From NCBI RefSeq assembly GCF_001656035.1, contig NZ_CP010029.1:606410-670409 (forward strand): a DNA stretch of 64,000 bases. Direction: 5' to 3'. Of this stretch, positions 37,647 to 47,526 are shown one piece after another (position 1 is the stretch's first letter; each line of letters opens with the position of its first letter). A model generated the notes under the pieces. The model had not been told where the DNA came from and did not search any database. It saw only the letters and a list, made by a program, of their open reading frames with translations. Position numbers and translations under genes: made by a program. The stretch comes from Yersinia entomophaga (lineage in GTDB: Bacteria; Pseudomonadota; Gammaproteobacteria; Enterobacterales; Enterobacteriaceae).

Positions 37647-37679
37647 ACGGGCAATGTGTTAGGCGCATTGTCCGTTTTG
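37647..37679 (+). terminator. Terminator after opgGH
   Basis: ACGGGCAATG (37647-37656) pairs with CATTGTCCGT (37666-37675) with one G-T pair, followed by TTTGCC. Confidence 0.75.
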
Positions 37680-37783
37680 CCTTATAAATACGCGCTGATT
37701 TTTGCGCGGATATGCCAACCGAAATGTGGTTAAAATGAACGACCTTAGACAACCATTGACTACCTGAAGAGCCTGATACCGTC

Positions 37784-38047
37784 GTGAAGAAAACATTAAA
37801 TATTGGACTGAAGAAAAGCCTGCGTTTGCTGCTGATTCTCACGGGTATTGTGACGCTCTCCGGTTGCGGCAGTATTATCAGCCGCACGGTGCCGGGAGCC
37901 GGGCACGGCAATCAATATTATCCGGGCGTACAGTGGGACGTCAGAGATTCAGCATGGAAATATATTACGGTACTCGATGTACCTCTCTCCATGATTGTTG
38001 ATACCTTTATGCTGCCTTTCGACGCCCAGCACGGCCCTTACGAGTAA
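37784..38047 (+). CDS. yceK: YceK family lipoprotein
   Basis: An 87-residue lipoprotein. The signal (KKSLRLLLILTGIVTLSGC) has lipobox LSGC with Cys at about residue 28. The mature part GSIISRTVPGAGHGNQYYPG and the QWDVRDSAWKY segment are nearly identical to E. coli YceK (75 residues). The only fitting start is GTG 37784, with a weak ribosome site. Function unknown. It follows opgH, as in E. coli. Confidence 0.88.
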   Translation: MKKTLNIGLKKSLRLLLILTGIVTLSGCGSIISRTVPGAGHGNQYYPGVQWDVRDSAWKYITVLDVPLSMIVDTFMLPFDAQHGPYE

Positions 38048-38055
38048 CGTCAACT

Positions 38056-38610
38056 CTAGCTTCTTGTTGGGAAAACCAGCAAGTTATAGCCTTTTTGGTG
38101 ATAGGTAAAGTTTGCCACCGGCGTCATATGTAACCCTTTTACATGCACCGCGAATGAATGTGGATTGGCATCGTCTACAAAAGCCGCTCCGACGTCATAA
38201 TTAGCCTGAGTGTGTTGCTTTACCTCGGCTAATAGTTGGCTAACGATGCCCTGACCGCGTTTATTCTGAGCGACGCACACCGGCCCATAGAGAAACACTC
38301 GCAGCTCGGTTAGCGGTTTACCCTCAAAACGTTGCTGCCTCAGGGCTTCCAGCATGGCGTCGACCACCGGCGGTCGCGGTCGGGCATCGGTTTTCATCAT
38401 GCAGACAAAACCAGCTACTTCGCCATTATCATCTTCTGCTACCAATATGCCCAAATCATTATTTATCGCGGCTAACTGTTTCTCATCCATGCGGGAAACG
38501 ATAAATCCCTGCTTTTTTTGCTCGTCACTCAAGTTTTCAGGGATGTTTTCCTGCTGTAATTGCAGGATTGCCGAATAGTCATTAAGGTGAGCCAGTCTGA
38601 TCTTCATCAT
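38056..38610 (-). CDS. GNAT-family N-acetyltransferase
   Basis: A 184-residue protein with GNAT features: an N-terminal IRLAHLNDYSAILQLQQENIP, the central strand GILVAEDDNGEVAGFVCMM, and the acetyl-CoA loop of motif A (VCVAQNKRGQGIVSQLLAEV). The acceptor substrate is unknown. It lies convergent with yceK, only 8 bp apart, and is divergent from the VOC-family gene. Confidence 0.82.
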   Translation of the reverse strand: MMKIRLAHLNDYSAILQLQQENIPENLSDEQKKQGFIVSRMDEKQLAAINNDLGILVAEDDNGEVAGFVCMMKTDARPRPPVVDAMLEALRQQRFEGKPLTELRVFLYGPVCVAQNKRGQGIVSQLLAEVKQHTQANYDVGAAFVDDANPHSFAVHVKGLHMTPVANFTYHQKGYNLLVFPTRS

Positions 38611-38668
38611 TAACCACGCTTTTTAAGTTATTTGAGTTAACTATGCTGTTTGGGGGCGGGAGAAAATC

Positions 38669-39061
38669 ATGTTACCAAGTGATGCGGTCATGCGCGTAGC
38701 CAGACCGACAGATAATCTTGATATTATCACTGAAATGTATCGTTTGGGGTTGAACGTGCTGGGCAGTTTTGCAGACCATCAGGGTTTTGATGGTGTGATT
38801 TTGGGTCATCCGCATCACGGCTATCATCTGGAGTTTACCCATCATCGCAGCACTTCCGTTGGGCGTGCGCCAACGGCAGACAATCTGCTAGTCTTTTATC
38901 TTCCGGATCCGAACATATGGGCGACACAATGTCAGCAAATGCTCAAAGCCGGTTTTCAGGTGGTGGAGTCCTACAACCCCTATTGGGACGAAAGTGGGCA
39001 AACTTTTGAAGACATTGATGGCTATCGCGTCGTGTTGCAACAACGGGCGTGGCCGCTGTAA
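38669..39061 (+). CDS. VOC (glyoxalase/dioxygenase-like) family protein
   Basis: A 130-residue protein with a VOC beta-alpha-beta fold: VARPTDNLDIITEMYRLGLNVLGSF, then HGYHLEFTHHRS, DNLLVFYLPD, and the terminal DIDGYRVVLQQRAWPL. It resembles YycE-like single-domain VOC proteins. Candidate metal ligands are the His and Glu residues in YHLEFTHH. Substrate unknown. ATG follows GGGCGGGAG. Confidence 0.78.
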   Translation: MLPSDAVMRVARPTDNLDIITEMYRLGLNVLGSFADHQGFDGVILGHPHHGYHLEFTHHRSTSVGRAPTADNLLVFYLPDPNIWATQCQQMLKAGFQVVESYNPYWDESGQTFEDIDGYRVVLQQRAWPL

Positions 39062-39090
39062 ACGGTGGTGCAGGTGAGCGGGCAGTAAAA

Positions 39091-39118
39091 AGCCAGCCGA
39101 AAATAAGGCTGGCTTTTT
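39091..39118. terminator. Bidirectional terminator between VOC and POT genes
   Basis: AGCCAGCC (39091-39098), 8-nt loop, GGCTGGCT (39107-39114), flanked by A-run and T-run. Confidence 0.88.
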
Positions 39119-39138
39119 ATCAAGTCTATTCCGACAAA

Positions 39139-40671
39139 TTACGCAGTTTTTTCAGCGCCTTGGGTGTTATTCATCATGCGACGAATCGGCACAATCAGCA
39201 GAATCAGGATGGCGGCGCAGATGACCAGTGCGATGGAGCAACGGGCAAACAGCGTTGGCAGCATATCCAACTGATCGGCTTTTACGTGTCCACCAATCAG
39301 GCCTGCGGCCAGATTACCCAGCGCGGAAGCGCAGAACCACAGACCCATAACCTGACCACGCATTCTGTCCGGTGCTAGCAATGTCATCGTCGCCAGCCCG
39401 ATAGGGCTAAGGCAGAGCTCACCTAGCGTCAACATCAGAATACTGCCTACCAGCCAGAATGGAGAAACCCCTTCACCGGTGGCCAGCACATGCTGCGCTG
39501 CCAGCATCATCACACCAAAACCGGCGGCGGCGCACAAAATACCGATGACAAATTTGGTAATGCTGCTTGGGCGAATGCTTTTCTTCGCCAGTGCGGGCCA
39601 TGCCCAGCTGAAGATTGGCGCTAACAGAATAATAAATAAGGCGTTAATTGACTGGAACCATACGGTTGGGATTTCAAAGCCCATGACCATACGATCGGTG
39701 TAATCATTGGCGAACAGGTTGAAAGACGTCGGTTTTTGCTCGAAGGCTGACCAGAAGAAAGCGGCGGAGACCAGCAGGATAAAGCACACCAGCAGCCGAG
39801 CTTTGTCTTTGCGGCTTAAACCGGCAAAAGCGAAAAGATAGACGAAATACAGCGTTACCGACGCGGCAATCAGGTACACCAGACTGCTGGCGACCAGTAC
39901 CGGATTGATTTCAATCACGCCTTGAGCCACCAGTGTGACTACCGCCGCCAATGCCACCATCGCCGCGCAGACCCATTTACCGACGTTTTTACGTTGAACG
40001 GTCGGGCTGTTCCAACTGGAGTCCATGCCAACTTCGGCATCGTAGCGAGTCATTGATGGAATCACGAACATGCGGAAGGTCAATAATGCCACCAGCATAC
40101 CGACGCCGCCGATACCGAAGCCCCAGTGCCAGCCGTGGGTGCGTAATAGCCAGCCAGAGAGCAGCGGGGCAATAAAGGAACCCATGTTGATTCCCATATA
40201 AAACAGTGAGAAACCGCCGTCGCGGCGCGCATCACCGGGCTTATATAAGGTTCCGACCATCACGGAAATACAGGTTTTGAACAGGCCTGTTCCTAATACG
40301 ATAAAGACCAGCCCAATAAAGAACATGTCATTACCGAAAAATGCGGATAAAGCGATGGAAAGGTGGCCCATGGCAATCAGGATAGAGCCGTACCAAACGG
40401 CGCGCTGTTGGCCTAGCCAGTTATCGGCTAGCCAGCCGCCGGGCAATGAAGCTAAATACAGGCTACCGGCAAAAATACCGACGATAGCGGAAGCATTTTC
40501 TCGCGGTAAACCTAACCCACCGTCATAAACCGTAGCGGCCATAAACAGAATCAGCAGCGGACGGATGCCATAAAACGAGAAGCGCTCCCACATCTCGGTA
40601 AAGAATAGCGAACTCAGAGGATAAGGATGGCCGAAGAAAGTCCGGCTATTGTTGGTATTAGAGGATTGCAT
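39139..40671 (-). CDS. POT-family peptide:H+ symporter
   Basis: A 510-residue major facilitator protein of the proton-dependent oligopeptide transporter family: ExxER motif in FFTEMWERFSFYG, then the DNWLGQQRAVWYGSI and GTGLFKTCISVMVG signatures, with 12 or more helices. It probably imports di- or tripeptides. It differs from E. coli DtpA-D in detail (FGHPYPLSSLFF start), so I give no symbol. The long 570-bp region upstream contains a CRP-type site. Between yceK and mdtG E. coli has only msyB; this block is accessory. Confidence 0.88.
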   Translation of the reverse strand: MQSSNTNNSRTFFGHPYPLSSLFFTEMWERFSFYGIRPLLILFMAATVYDGGLGLPRENASAIVGIFAGSLYLASLPGGWLADNWLGQQRAVWYGSILIAMGHLSIALSAFFGNDMFFIGLVFIVLGTGLFKTCISVMVGTLYKPGDARRDGGFSLFYMGINMGSFIAPLLSGWLLRTHGWHWGFGIGGVGMLVALLTFRMFVIPSMTRYDAEVGMDSSWNSPTVQRKNVGKWVCAAMVALAAVVTLVAQGVIEINPVLVASSLVYLIAASVTLYFVYLFAFAGLSRKDKARLLVCFILLVSAAFFWSAFEQKPTSFNLFANDYTDRMVMGFEIPTVWFQSINALFIILLAPIFSWAWPALAKKSIRPSSITKFVIGILCAAAGFGVMMLAAQHVLATGEGVSPFWLVGSILMLTLGELCLSPIGLATMTLLAPDRMRGQVMGLWFCASALGNLAAGLIGGHVKADQLDMLPTLFARCSIALVICAAILILLIVPIRRMMNNTQGAEKTA

Positions 40672-41243
40672 AAAGTCTTCCCATAGAAATCGCCTGTTAA
40701 GGTCGGGCTGTTGTGCTGTGGTATGAGTGATTCAATACGCCTTATTCTCCTGTTAATGCCGTCCGTTATCGTTAGGTTATCGGGCAGTCACTAATTTCAT
40801 GAATAATCGATTTAACACTCTCTATAATAGGATTTAACTCCATAATAACGTCATTTTGGTTTTCTACCGTGCTTATATCCCATTATTTAGACGAAAAGTC
40901 GATATACATCTCGTTTTTTAGATTTATATCTGTGGGTGGATGTGGATTTTTATGACGAAATTATAGTGCAAATTTCGAGGCTGATAATGAGATTTATCTA
41001 TTTATTTTCAACTAGTTAGTCTTTTTTCTTTAGAGTGAGCTTACCCCTTTTTTTGAACGGGTAAATTATTTTTTACTGGAAAGAGAGGAAAATGACAGTT
41101 TTGGGGAGAATAAGGATGATAGCCACTTTTTAAGTGGGTATAAGTGACATTTATAAGAGAAAAGTCAGCGATAAACTGTGATTTTAATCACAGCAAAATT
41201 TTGGCATGGAGGAGGGAAGATTTGCGCTTATCCGGGGGGAGTT
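40672..41243. other. 572-bp AT-rich intergenic region, no recognised gene
   Basis: This region upstream of the POT gene and downstream of mdtG holds a perfect CRP-type palindrome (41177-41192), a CCACTT-TTT-AAGTGG hairpin (41123-41137), and a TTACCC...GGGTAA hairpin followed by ATTATTTTTT (41041-41075, plus-strand terminator-like). A TATAAT is at 40823-40828. The set is compatible with an unannotated small RNA, but no open frame with a ribosome site is visible. Confidence 0.5.
41177..41192. promoter_or_regulatory. Consensus CRP-type binding site
   Basis: TGTGATTTTAATCACA fits TGTGA-N6-TCACA exactly and is flanked by C and G to give an 18-bp dyad. The regulated gene is unclear: the POT start is about 505 bp away and mdtG ends 52 bp to the right. 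Confidence 0.65.
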
Positions 41244-42488
41244 TTAGCTATCTTCCTGACGATTGGCCGATTGTTTCAAAGCCTGAGCCGGTCGCCGTCG
41301 CAGGCACCAGTATGAGTAGAATGCGTTAGATAACACCACCACGGCGGTGGCGCAGAATACCGCCCGGAAGCCATAACTGGCGGAAACGGCGGCGCCCAGC
41401 AGCGGGCCGCTGACGTTGCCAACGTCCCGAAATGATTGGTTGTAGCTGAAAATTCGACCAGCCACCTGATTTGTACAATTATAAATCAATAATGTTTGCA
41501 CTGCGGGCAGTAGCGCGCCGTCGGTAGCACCGAGCAAAAAGCGTAATACTGCCAATTGCCACGGCGTCTGTACCAGCGCCATTGGGATCAACAACAACAC
41601 CGACAGCGCCAGCATAGCGATAAGAATACGTTCGGGGCCGATTTTATCGCCTAATTTTCCCAGTCTGGGGGCACTGATTAACGCCGCAACGCCAGGCACC
41701 GAGGCAATCATTCCGCTAACAAATGCCAGATTGTGAATATCTCCCGCCAGCTCGCGTACGTACAGCGTCAAAATCGGTGCGATTGAACCGGTTGCCACCT
41801 GAATAATCATGGTAGTAACAAACAGGCTAAGCACCAGTTTAGGATTTTTCAGCGATTGTAAAACCTGCCGTCCGTTGAGCATGTCTTTTTTCAACACCGG
41901 CGTAAATTGCTCTTTAACGCACAGTAGCGTCATAACAAAGCACAGGAACAGTACGGCGGCGGTAATAAAGAATACCGGACGTAGGCCGTAGCTATCTGCC
42001 AGTAAACCACCGATCAGCGGGCCAATTAACGCGCCGCTGACGCCGCCGGTAGACAACGTGCCCAGCGCCCAGCCGCTTTTATGTCGTGGCACCTGAGTGG
42101 CAATCAGCGCATTGGCGTTGGGAATAAAGCCACCGAGCAGACCCAGCAGGGCGCGTAACGCCAGAAATTGCCAGATATTCTGCGCCATTCCCATTAACAC
42201 CATCACGATCCCCATGCCTAATGCCGATCGTAATAGCATAATTTTTCTGCCTTTACGGTCGGCCAAACTGCCCCAAAACGGCGACGCAATGGCTGAAAAC
42301 AGGAAGGTAATACTGAACACCAGCCCTGACCACATATTCAGCGCCTGATGACCAGTCACGCCGAGGATTTCCACGTATAAAGGCAGAAAAGGCATAATCA
42401 GACTGAAGGCGGCACCGGTCAGAAAACAGCCCAACCAAGCGACAAATAGGTTCCGTTTCCAGTGAATAGGTTCTGGTGACGAGGTCAT
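41244..42488 (-). CDS. mdtG: MFS multidrug efflux transporter MdtG
   Basis: A 414-residue 12-helix transporter (E. coli 408) with strong identity along its length, including the motif A loop [16 protein letters not shown] and the [23 protein letters not shown] stretch. E. coli MdtG confers fosfomycin and deoxycholate tolerance and belongs to the MarA/SoxS regulon. Ribosome site before ATG 42488 is weak. In E. coli lpxL is its neighbour; here DoxX and YCII genes lie between. Confidence 0.95.
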   Translation of the reverse strand: MTSSPEPIHWKRNLFVAWLGCFLTGAAFSLIMPFLPLYVEILGVTGHQALNMWSGLVFSITFLFSAIASPFWGSLADRKGRKIMLLRSALGMGIVMVLMGMAQNIWQFLALRALLGLLGGFIPNANALIATQVPRHKSGWALGTLSTGGVSGALIGPLIGGLLADSYGLRPVFFITAAVLFLCFVMTLLCVKEQFTPVLKKDMLNGRQVLQSLKNPKLVLSLFVTTMIIQVATGSIAPILTLYVRELAGDIHNLAFVSGMIASVPGVAALISAPRLGKLGDKIGPERILIAMLALSVLLLIPMALVQTPWQLAVLRFLLGATDGALLPAVQTLLIYNCTNQVAGRIFSYNQSFRDVGNVSGPLLGAAVSASYGFRAVFCATAVVVLSNAFYSYWCLRRRPAQALKQSANRQEDS

Positions 42489-42888
42489 AAATTACCGATA
42501 GAAGAATGTGTTAGCTCTGCGGCACGGTTTAGCGTCATGGTGAGGGGCGTTAATATGGCAAAGCACAAAAGCAGATGATTAGCCTGTTAAGTATGCGCCT
42601 GTTGAATAGATACATCAACCATTTGGTTAACGGTTTTTATAAAAATGAAAAGCAGGTTTATTATCTAGGAATAAGCATATAAATTTTTTGAATAAGACGA
42701 TGAGGAAGATGAATGAGTACGGCGGAAAGCGGGAAGGTTAACAGCTGTTAGCAAAGTACAGCGATGTCTGAAAGCGTGAGGGGCTGAGCAGGGTCAGAGA
42801 AAACAAAAGCGATAAAATAGCCGCGGGGTCTTGTTCACCCCGCGGGAATAGCGATCAAATCTACTAGATTTCCCGACGTTTACCCGAA
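42489..42888. other. 400-bp intergenic region with a strong hairpin
   Basis: It holds the mdtG promoter region and the doxX 3' flank. CCGCGGGGT (42821-42829), 7-nt loop, ACCCCGCGG (42837-42845) forms a perfect 9-bp stem; read on the minus strand it is followed by CTATTTTATC, a likely doxX terminator. No gene is visible apart from very short frames. Confidence 0.55.
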
Positions 42889-43323
42889 TTAACGGTAGGC
42901 TTCGTTTTTGGTGATCGAGTAACGGCCGCTGCCCAACAGCATAATGATGATACCGCCGAAGAAATACAGCGCTTCGTTTTCCAGCCCCCAGGCACCCACG
43001 TCGGTCAGAGTAAAGAACTTACCGGTGCCAACCATCAGAGTGGCCACCAGCAGGTTAACGGCATAAATAAAGGCCGCCGGACGGGTAAATAGCCCCAGAA
43101 TCATCAGAATAGGCACAATGATCTCACCAATATAAACGCCGTAGGCAACAAAGCCAGGGATGCCCTGAGCCTGTAGCATATCGGAAATCCAACTGGTGCC
43201 ATGTTGGATTTTTGCTACCCCGTGGAATAGCATCAAAATACCAAAAGTCAGGCGTAACAGTAGCTTACCGCCGTCTTGATGATCGGTTAATCGTGTGAAC
43301 CACTGATTTGCACTCGCCAGCAT
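42889..43323 (-). CDS. DoxX-family membrane protein
   Basis: A 144-residue membrane protein with four helices and the family features LLLRLTFGILMLFHGVAKI, GEIIVPILMILGLFTRPAAF and LNENEALYFFGG-like loop (GLENEALYFFGG). Members are linked to quinone or thiosulfate oxidation and to redox stress; the role here is unknown. ATG 43323 is chosen because AAGGAT precedes it; an upstream 21-residue extension is hydrophilic and unlikely. Confidence 0.85.
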   Translation of the reverse strand: MLASANQWFTRLTDHQDGGKLLLRLTFGILMLFHGVAKIQHGTSWISDMLQAQGIPGFVAYGVYIGEIIVPILMILGLFTRPAAFIYAVNLLVATLMVGTGKFFTLTDVGAWGLENEALYFFGGIIIMLLGSGRYSITKNEAYR

Positions 43324-43532
43324 GGTGTATATCCTTATAGAAATTGAAGAAATAACCTGATAATAACTCTTATTAATTACACACAATTATGTGTAGTTAA
43401 TAATCATTCTCATAGTGGATAAAACTGACAGAATAGTTCAAAAATATTGAATCTGCCTGATTCATTTCTTATTTCTTTTCGTTTCCTACCTTAATTTCTG
43501 ACTTTCATTCCCTGTTTTGGCAAATTGATGTC

Positions 43533-43817
43533 TTACAAACCTTTCAGAGCAGTTAGCGAGTCTGACGTCATGGTTGGAGTAAATTCGATGACTTCATATC
43601 GGGCAACAGCGTTGAAAGAATCTTCAGCCAGAATGGCATCCAGTTCGTCGCGGGGTAAGGCGATGGCAAAGATAATGCCGCCAGTGCGCGGGTTTTTACG
43701 CCCGGAAGCGATGAAAATGCCCTGATCGTAGTATTTGCGTAACCAGGCAATATGGGCATCGAGATGAGTATCGACTTCTTCAACGGGACGATGATAAGTG
43801 AGATTAATGATGTACAT
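43533..43817 (-). CDS. YCII (YciI-like) domain protein
   Basis: A 94-residue small alpha/beta protein. The conserved His-Asp pair typical of YCII is visible in THLDAHIAWLRKYYDQG, followed by FIASGRKNPRTGGIIFA and DSFNAVARYEVIEFTP. Family members may be small enzymes related to muconolactone isomerase folds. No strong ribosome site is visible. It stands alone between doxX and lpxL. Confidence 0.82.
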   Translation of the reverse strand: MYIINLTYHRPVEEVDTHLDAHIAWLRKYYDQGIFIASGRKNPRTGGIIFAIALPRDELDAILAEDSFNAVARYEVIEFTPTMTSDSLTALKGL

Positions 43818-43998
43818 AGCTAAGCCATATGGAAATAAGAGAAAGATAAATTCCCATGTTGATTACAAATTAACAAGGCTTGGCTCGGTATTTTTGTCGT
43901 TAAAAAAGGGCTAGCGTTGAATAACCAGAGGGATGCAGCGTTGATTTACGCCGGTGCAGAGAAAGCCCCGGCGTGATATTGCGAAAGGCGTCAGAGCG

Positions 43999-44922
43999 CT
44001 AATCGTACAGCGAGGGGGCGCCTTCCGGACGGGTTTTGAAGCGGCGGTGCAGCCACATATATTGATCCGTTGCCAACTGAATTTCTTCTTCGATCACTTT
44101 ATTCATAAAGGCTGCGGCAGTGACTTCGCTTTCCAGCGGGAAGTCTTCTACCGCCGGTTGCAGAATCAGTTCGTAACCTTTGCCATCGGGCAGACGGCGC
44201 GGGGTGAAGGGAATCACCGCCGGTTTCGCCGTGCGTACCAATAAATAAGTGCCGGTGGTGGTGGCCGCATCGTCAACGGCAAACAGCGGAACAAACACGC
44301 TGCTGCGTGGGCCATAGTCATGATCCGGCGCATACCAGATGATTTCGCCTTGTCTCAGGCTACGAATCATCCCTTTCAAATCTTTGCGATCCAGCATGGA
44401 TTTATTGGAGCGCATTCGGCCCCAAGTCTGCATCCAATCCATTGCCTTATTATCGTGGGGGCGATAAACCCCGATTCCTGGGTTATGAATGCCGAAAATG
44501 CGGGCACCCAGCTCCAGCGTTAGAAAATGTAGACCGATCAACAGTACGCCCTGACCATTCTCCCGAGCTTTCTCAATATGTTCTAGTCCGCTGACTTTAC
44601 ACCAACGATTGATGCGCCAGTCTGGCCAAAACCAAGCCATACCGGTTTCAAACAGTCCCATACCGACAGATTCGAAGTTTTTGACCACCAGCTGCTCGCG
44701 TTCCGCTTTGGACATTTGCGGAAAGCACAGTTCCAGATTACGTTCTGCGATATAAAGGCGGCGTTTGAGGAAACGCATTGAGAAACGGCCGAGGGAAGTA
44801 CCCAGTGTATAAATCACCGGATAAGGCAGTAAAACCAGCAAGTAAAGGATACCCAGGCCTAACCATGTCAGCCAGTATCTTGGGTGCAGTAACGAGCGAT
44901 TAAAAGAAGGAACTTGCATCAT
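43999..44922 (-). CDS. lpxL: Lipid A lauroyltransferase LpxL (HtrB)
   Basis: A 307-residue inner-membrane acyltransferase that adds a secondary acyl chain to Kdo2-lipid IVA. One N-terminal helix ([20 protein letters not shown]), the HxxxxE-type catalytic motif [11 protein letters not shown], and strong identity to E. coli LpxL ([46 protein letters not shown]) distinguish it from LpxM. Two adjacent ATG codons are possible at the start. In E. coli yceA (trhO) is the divergent neighbour; here the ttr locus intervenes. Confidence 0.95.
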   Translation of the reverse strand: MMQVPSFNRSLLHPRYWLTWLGLGILYLLVLLPYPVIYTLGTSLGRFSMRFLKRRLYIAERNLELCFPQMSKAEREQLVVKNFESVGMGLFETGMAWFWPDWRINRWCKVSGLEHIEKARENGQGVLLIGLHFLTLELGARIFGIHNPGIGVYRPHDNKAMDWMQTWGRMRSNKSMLDRKDLKGMIRSLRQGEIIWYAPDHDYGPRSSVFVPLFAVDDAATTTGTYLLVRTAKPAVIPFTPRRLPDGKGYELILQPAVEDFPLESEVTAAAFMNKVIEEEIQLATDQYMWLHRRFKTRPEGAPSLYD

Positions 44923-45153
44923 GTGTTCTCAGCTTCAGAGTAGTAATTTAGGACAGTTAACTTTTACGTTATGGCGGCTAATCTGGGGCCGCTAATCATG
45001 CTTTCAATATGTTTATCTGTCATTTAAGGTAGTTCTATTGTGGCACTTTTAGGGAAAAACGCGAAAACAGACCGCATTAAAAAACTATTCTTAGTAACAT
45101 TTGCTTTATTTTTGAGCAAAATAAACCGGTTTTAGTTGATAAAATAAACACGC

Positions 45154-45747
45154 CTAGCTTATGCCGCTACGCTTATTCAGCAAACTGACTAATTCTGCCA
45201 AACTCGCAGCAGCCATTTTTTCCATGACTTTAGCTCTGTGAACCTCAACGGTTCTTACAGAAACACAGGCTTTATTGGCAATGTCGCGGTTGATCAATCC
45301 TTGCGCTACCCATTGTGCAATCCGCTGCTCTTTTGGCGTCAGGCTGGCGTAGCGCAAATTGACCTGATGGCGTGAAACCGCCTGTTCGGAATGTTTCAAT
45401 GCCTGCTGGAGTGCATTAACCAAAGGCTGAGTGGCGACGGGTTTTTGCAGGAAATCGATAGCACCTTGCTTCATTTGTTCAACCGCCAGCGGAACATCCC
45501 CATGTCCGGTAAGAAAAACTACCGCCAGCGTGCTGCCTGCTTCACGTAAACGCCGATGGATTTGTAGGCCGTCCAGCACTGGCATACGAATATCCAGCAG
45601 TACTACCGCGGTTTGAAACAAATCGGCTTCGTTTAGGAAACTCTGGCCCTGATGCCAGATACAGACTTTATAGCCCAGACTTTCCAATAAAAAACGACAG
45701 GCATCGGTCACGGCCAAATCGTCGTCCACTAAATGTATGACTGACAC
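45154..45747 (-). CDS. ttrR: Tetrathionate response regulator TtrR
   Basis: A 197-residue FixJ/NarL-type response regulator. The receiver has Asp8-Asp10, phosphoacceptor Asp52 (VVLLDIRMPVLDG), a Thr in FLTGHGD and Lys in FLQKP. The C-terminal LuxR helix-turn-helix reads LTPKEQRIAQWVAQGLINRDIANKACVSVRTVEVHRAKVMEKM. The start GTG 45747 overlaps the ttrS stop (TAGTG), so translation is coupled. It is expected to activate the divergent ttrBCA promoter. Confidence 0.93.
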   Translation of the reverse strand: MSVIHLVDDDLAVTDACRFLLESLGYKVCIWHQGQSFLNEADLFQTAVVLLDIRMPVLDGLQIHRRLREAGSTLAVVFLTGHGDVPLAVEQMKQGAIDFLQKPVATQPLVNALQQALKHSEQAVSRHQVNLRYASLTPKEQRIAQWVAQGLINRDIANKACVSVRTVEVHRAKVMEKMAAASLAELVSLLNKRSGIS

Positions 45748-47486
45748 TAACTTGTTCCTTTTAGTGAGGAATTTAGAGGGAAGAATAATCGGACCTCTAA
45801 CCCAGCTGCGCCGTTAGCGGCAAGGGCGTTGGTTAACGTCATTTTCCCACCCTGGCTGCCCATCAGCCGTTGGCAAATCACCAAACCTAACCCCAGGCCA
45901 TCTGGTTTTCCCGATTTGAATGGCATAAATAGCTGATTGAGCTGCGAAACCGTTAATCCGCCACCATCGTCCTGCAAACTGAGTTCTGTTCCTTCGGGCG
46001 TTTGATTGCCGTTCAGACATAGTCTCCGCGCGCCGGCCTGTAGGCTGTTGGTGAACAGGTTGCAAAATATCTGGTCGAGCAAGGTTGCAGGGAGCATCAG
46101 CTGTATTTCAGCCGGAAGGTCAATATTCAGCCTGCTATCAGGATAATGATGTGGCGCGCCGATAAGTTGCCAAACGTGCTCTGCCACGTTCCTAGGTGAC
46201 TGCGGAATACGCGTGGACGTGGCTGGCGCTTTGTCCACCCAAAGACGTAGGTTGGCGATAATATCCGCCCCTCGCTGCGCCTGGGCGCTGATTTGCTGTA
46301 ACACCGGTAGCAGCGGATGATCTGGCTGTTCACGTTTTAAACGGATATCGCAGCCTTCGGCGTAGTGGCGAACCGCCGAAAGTGGCTGGTTGAGTTCATG
46401 AGCAAAGCCGGACGCCATTTCCCCCAAAATACTGAGGCGTTGAGCTTGCTCCAGTGCGGTTTCCCGCTCTCGTAGCTGCTGGTGGGCCAGCTCTAACTGC
46501 TGGCTGCGACGGCGCACTAAAAAGGCCACCCAAATATGATTCGCACCCAGCAGCAGCAATATTGCCGCGATAATCCCGAGCAATAGCCGGTTTTGTAGTG
46601 CCCAGGAAAGTATCGCCTGCCATAGCTGCGGCTGTTCTGGATGCTGATTTATCGAGCGCAACAAGGCTTCGACCTGGCTGGTGGAGGAAGGCGCGCCCCA
46701 TTGCGGCTCCTTGCTGACCGTTGGCGTGAGCAGCATCCGCGTTACTTGGTCAGCCAGCGAATCCGGTACCTGCGCCAACGCGGCAAATGACCAGTTGGGG
46801 TATAAATCACTGCTGGTCAGACAGGGCACTGTGGTGGGTTTAGCCAGTAATGCTCTGAAATCAGAGGCCTGCAATAATCCTTCGTTTTGTAAATCTTCCA
46901 GCAAGCAGGTGGGGACTATCGCGGCATCCAGAGCGCCATCTCGCAGCAAATACATCAATGTATCCACCGGGAAGCCGGAAAAGTGCAGATTAAAATCCTG
47001 CCCAGGCCGTAAGCCAGCGTCCCGCAAGGCTTTGTAACCTAAAAGATAACCGCCGAATGCATCCGCTGATACCGCGCCAACCTGTTTGCCGCGTAACTCA
47101 TCCGCTTGAGTGATAGGACTGTCCTGACGGACTAAAATCACGCTGCCAATCACGTTGCGGCTGGCGTTGTTCGGCTCATGGCTGGATCGCAGTGAAACCA
47201 GCCAGCGTAGCGGATAGTGGCTATCTATTTGCACGTACTGCGCTGGATTGGTGAGCAGAAAATCCACGCGCCCATGTTGCACGGCGGTTTTCATCGCCGT
47301 GAGATCCAATGGCAACAAGCGAAAATGCTGATCGGGCAAGCCTTGATTGAGGCTATCAGCCAGCGGCTGCCAGCGTTGCAGCGTTTGGGCATTGCCGCGT
47401 AATGCCAGTACGCCAATCGTCCATTCTTTGCTGTATGCCGTCAGCGAAACACCGTAACACAGCAAGATAATCAACAGGTTTCGCAA
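45747..47486 (-). CDS. ttrS: Tetrathionate sensor histidine kinase TtrS
   Basis: A 579-residue sensor. It has a signal peptide (RNLLIILLCYGVSLTAYS), a periplasmic binding-protein-like domain of the phosphonate-binding type (about residues 20-270), a transmembrane helix (LLLGIIAAILLLLGANHIWVAFLV region, about 300), a HisKA segment with phospho-His in ASGFAHELNQPLSAVRH, and a HATPase domain (NLFTNSLQAGA, DDGGG, GLGLVICQRLMG). It senses tetrathionate in the periplasm and phosphorylates TtrR. It is divergent from ttrBCA. Confidence 0.93.
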   Translation of the reverse strand: MRNLLIILLCYGVSLTAYSKEWTIGVLALRGNAQTLQRWQPLADSLNQGLPDQHFRLLPLDLTAMKTAVQHGRVDFLLTNPAQYVQIDSHYPLRWLVSLRSSHEPNNASRNVIGSVILVRQDSPITQADELRGKQVGAVSADAFGGYLLGYKALRDAGLRPGQDFNLHFSGFPVDTLMYLLRDGALDAAIVPTCLLEDLQNEGLLQASDFRALLAKPTTVPCLTSSDLYPNWSFAALAQVPDSLADQVTRMLLTPTVSKEPQWGAPSSTSQVEALLRSINQHPEQPQLWQAILSWALQNRLLLGIIAAILLLLGANHIWVAFLVRRRSQQLELAHQQLRERETALEQAQRLSILGEMASGFAHELNQPLSAVRHYAEGCDIRLKREQPDHPLLPVLQQISAQAQRGADIIANLRLWVDKAPATSTRIPQSPRNVAEHVWQLIGAPHHYPDSRLNIDLPAEIQLMLPATLLDQIFCNLFTNSLQAGARRLCLNGNQTPEGTELSLQDDGGGLTVSQLNQLFMPFKSGKPDGLGLGLVICQRLMGSQGGKMTLTNALAANGAAGLEVRLFFPLNSSLKGTS

Positions 47487-47526
47487 CGTGTCTTCTCCTT
47501 TTTATGACCCAGATCGCCCCGGTGAA

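Noticed and set aside
41144..41329. 61-codon plus-strand frame across the CRP-type site
   Set aside because: Overlaps the mdtG 3' end antisense, with no ribosome site and no motif.
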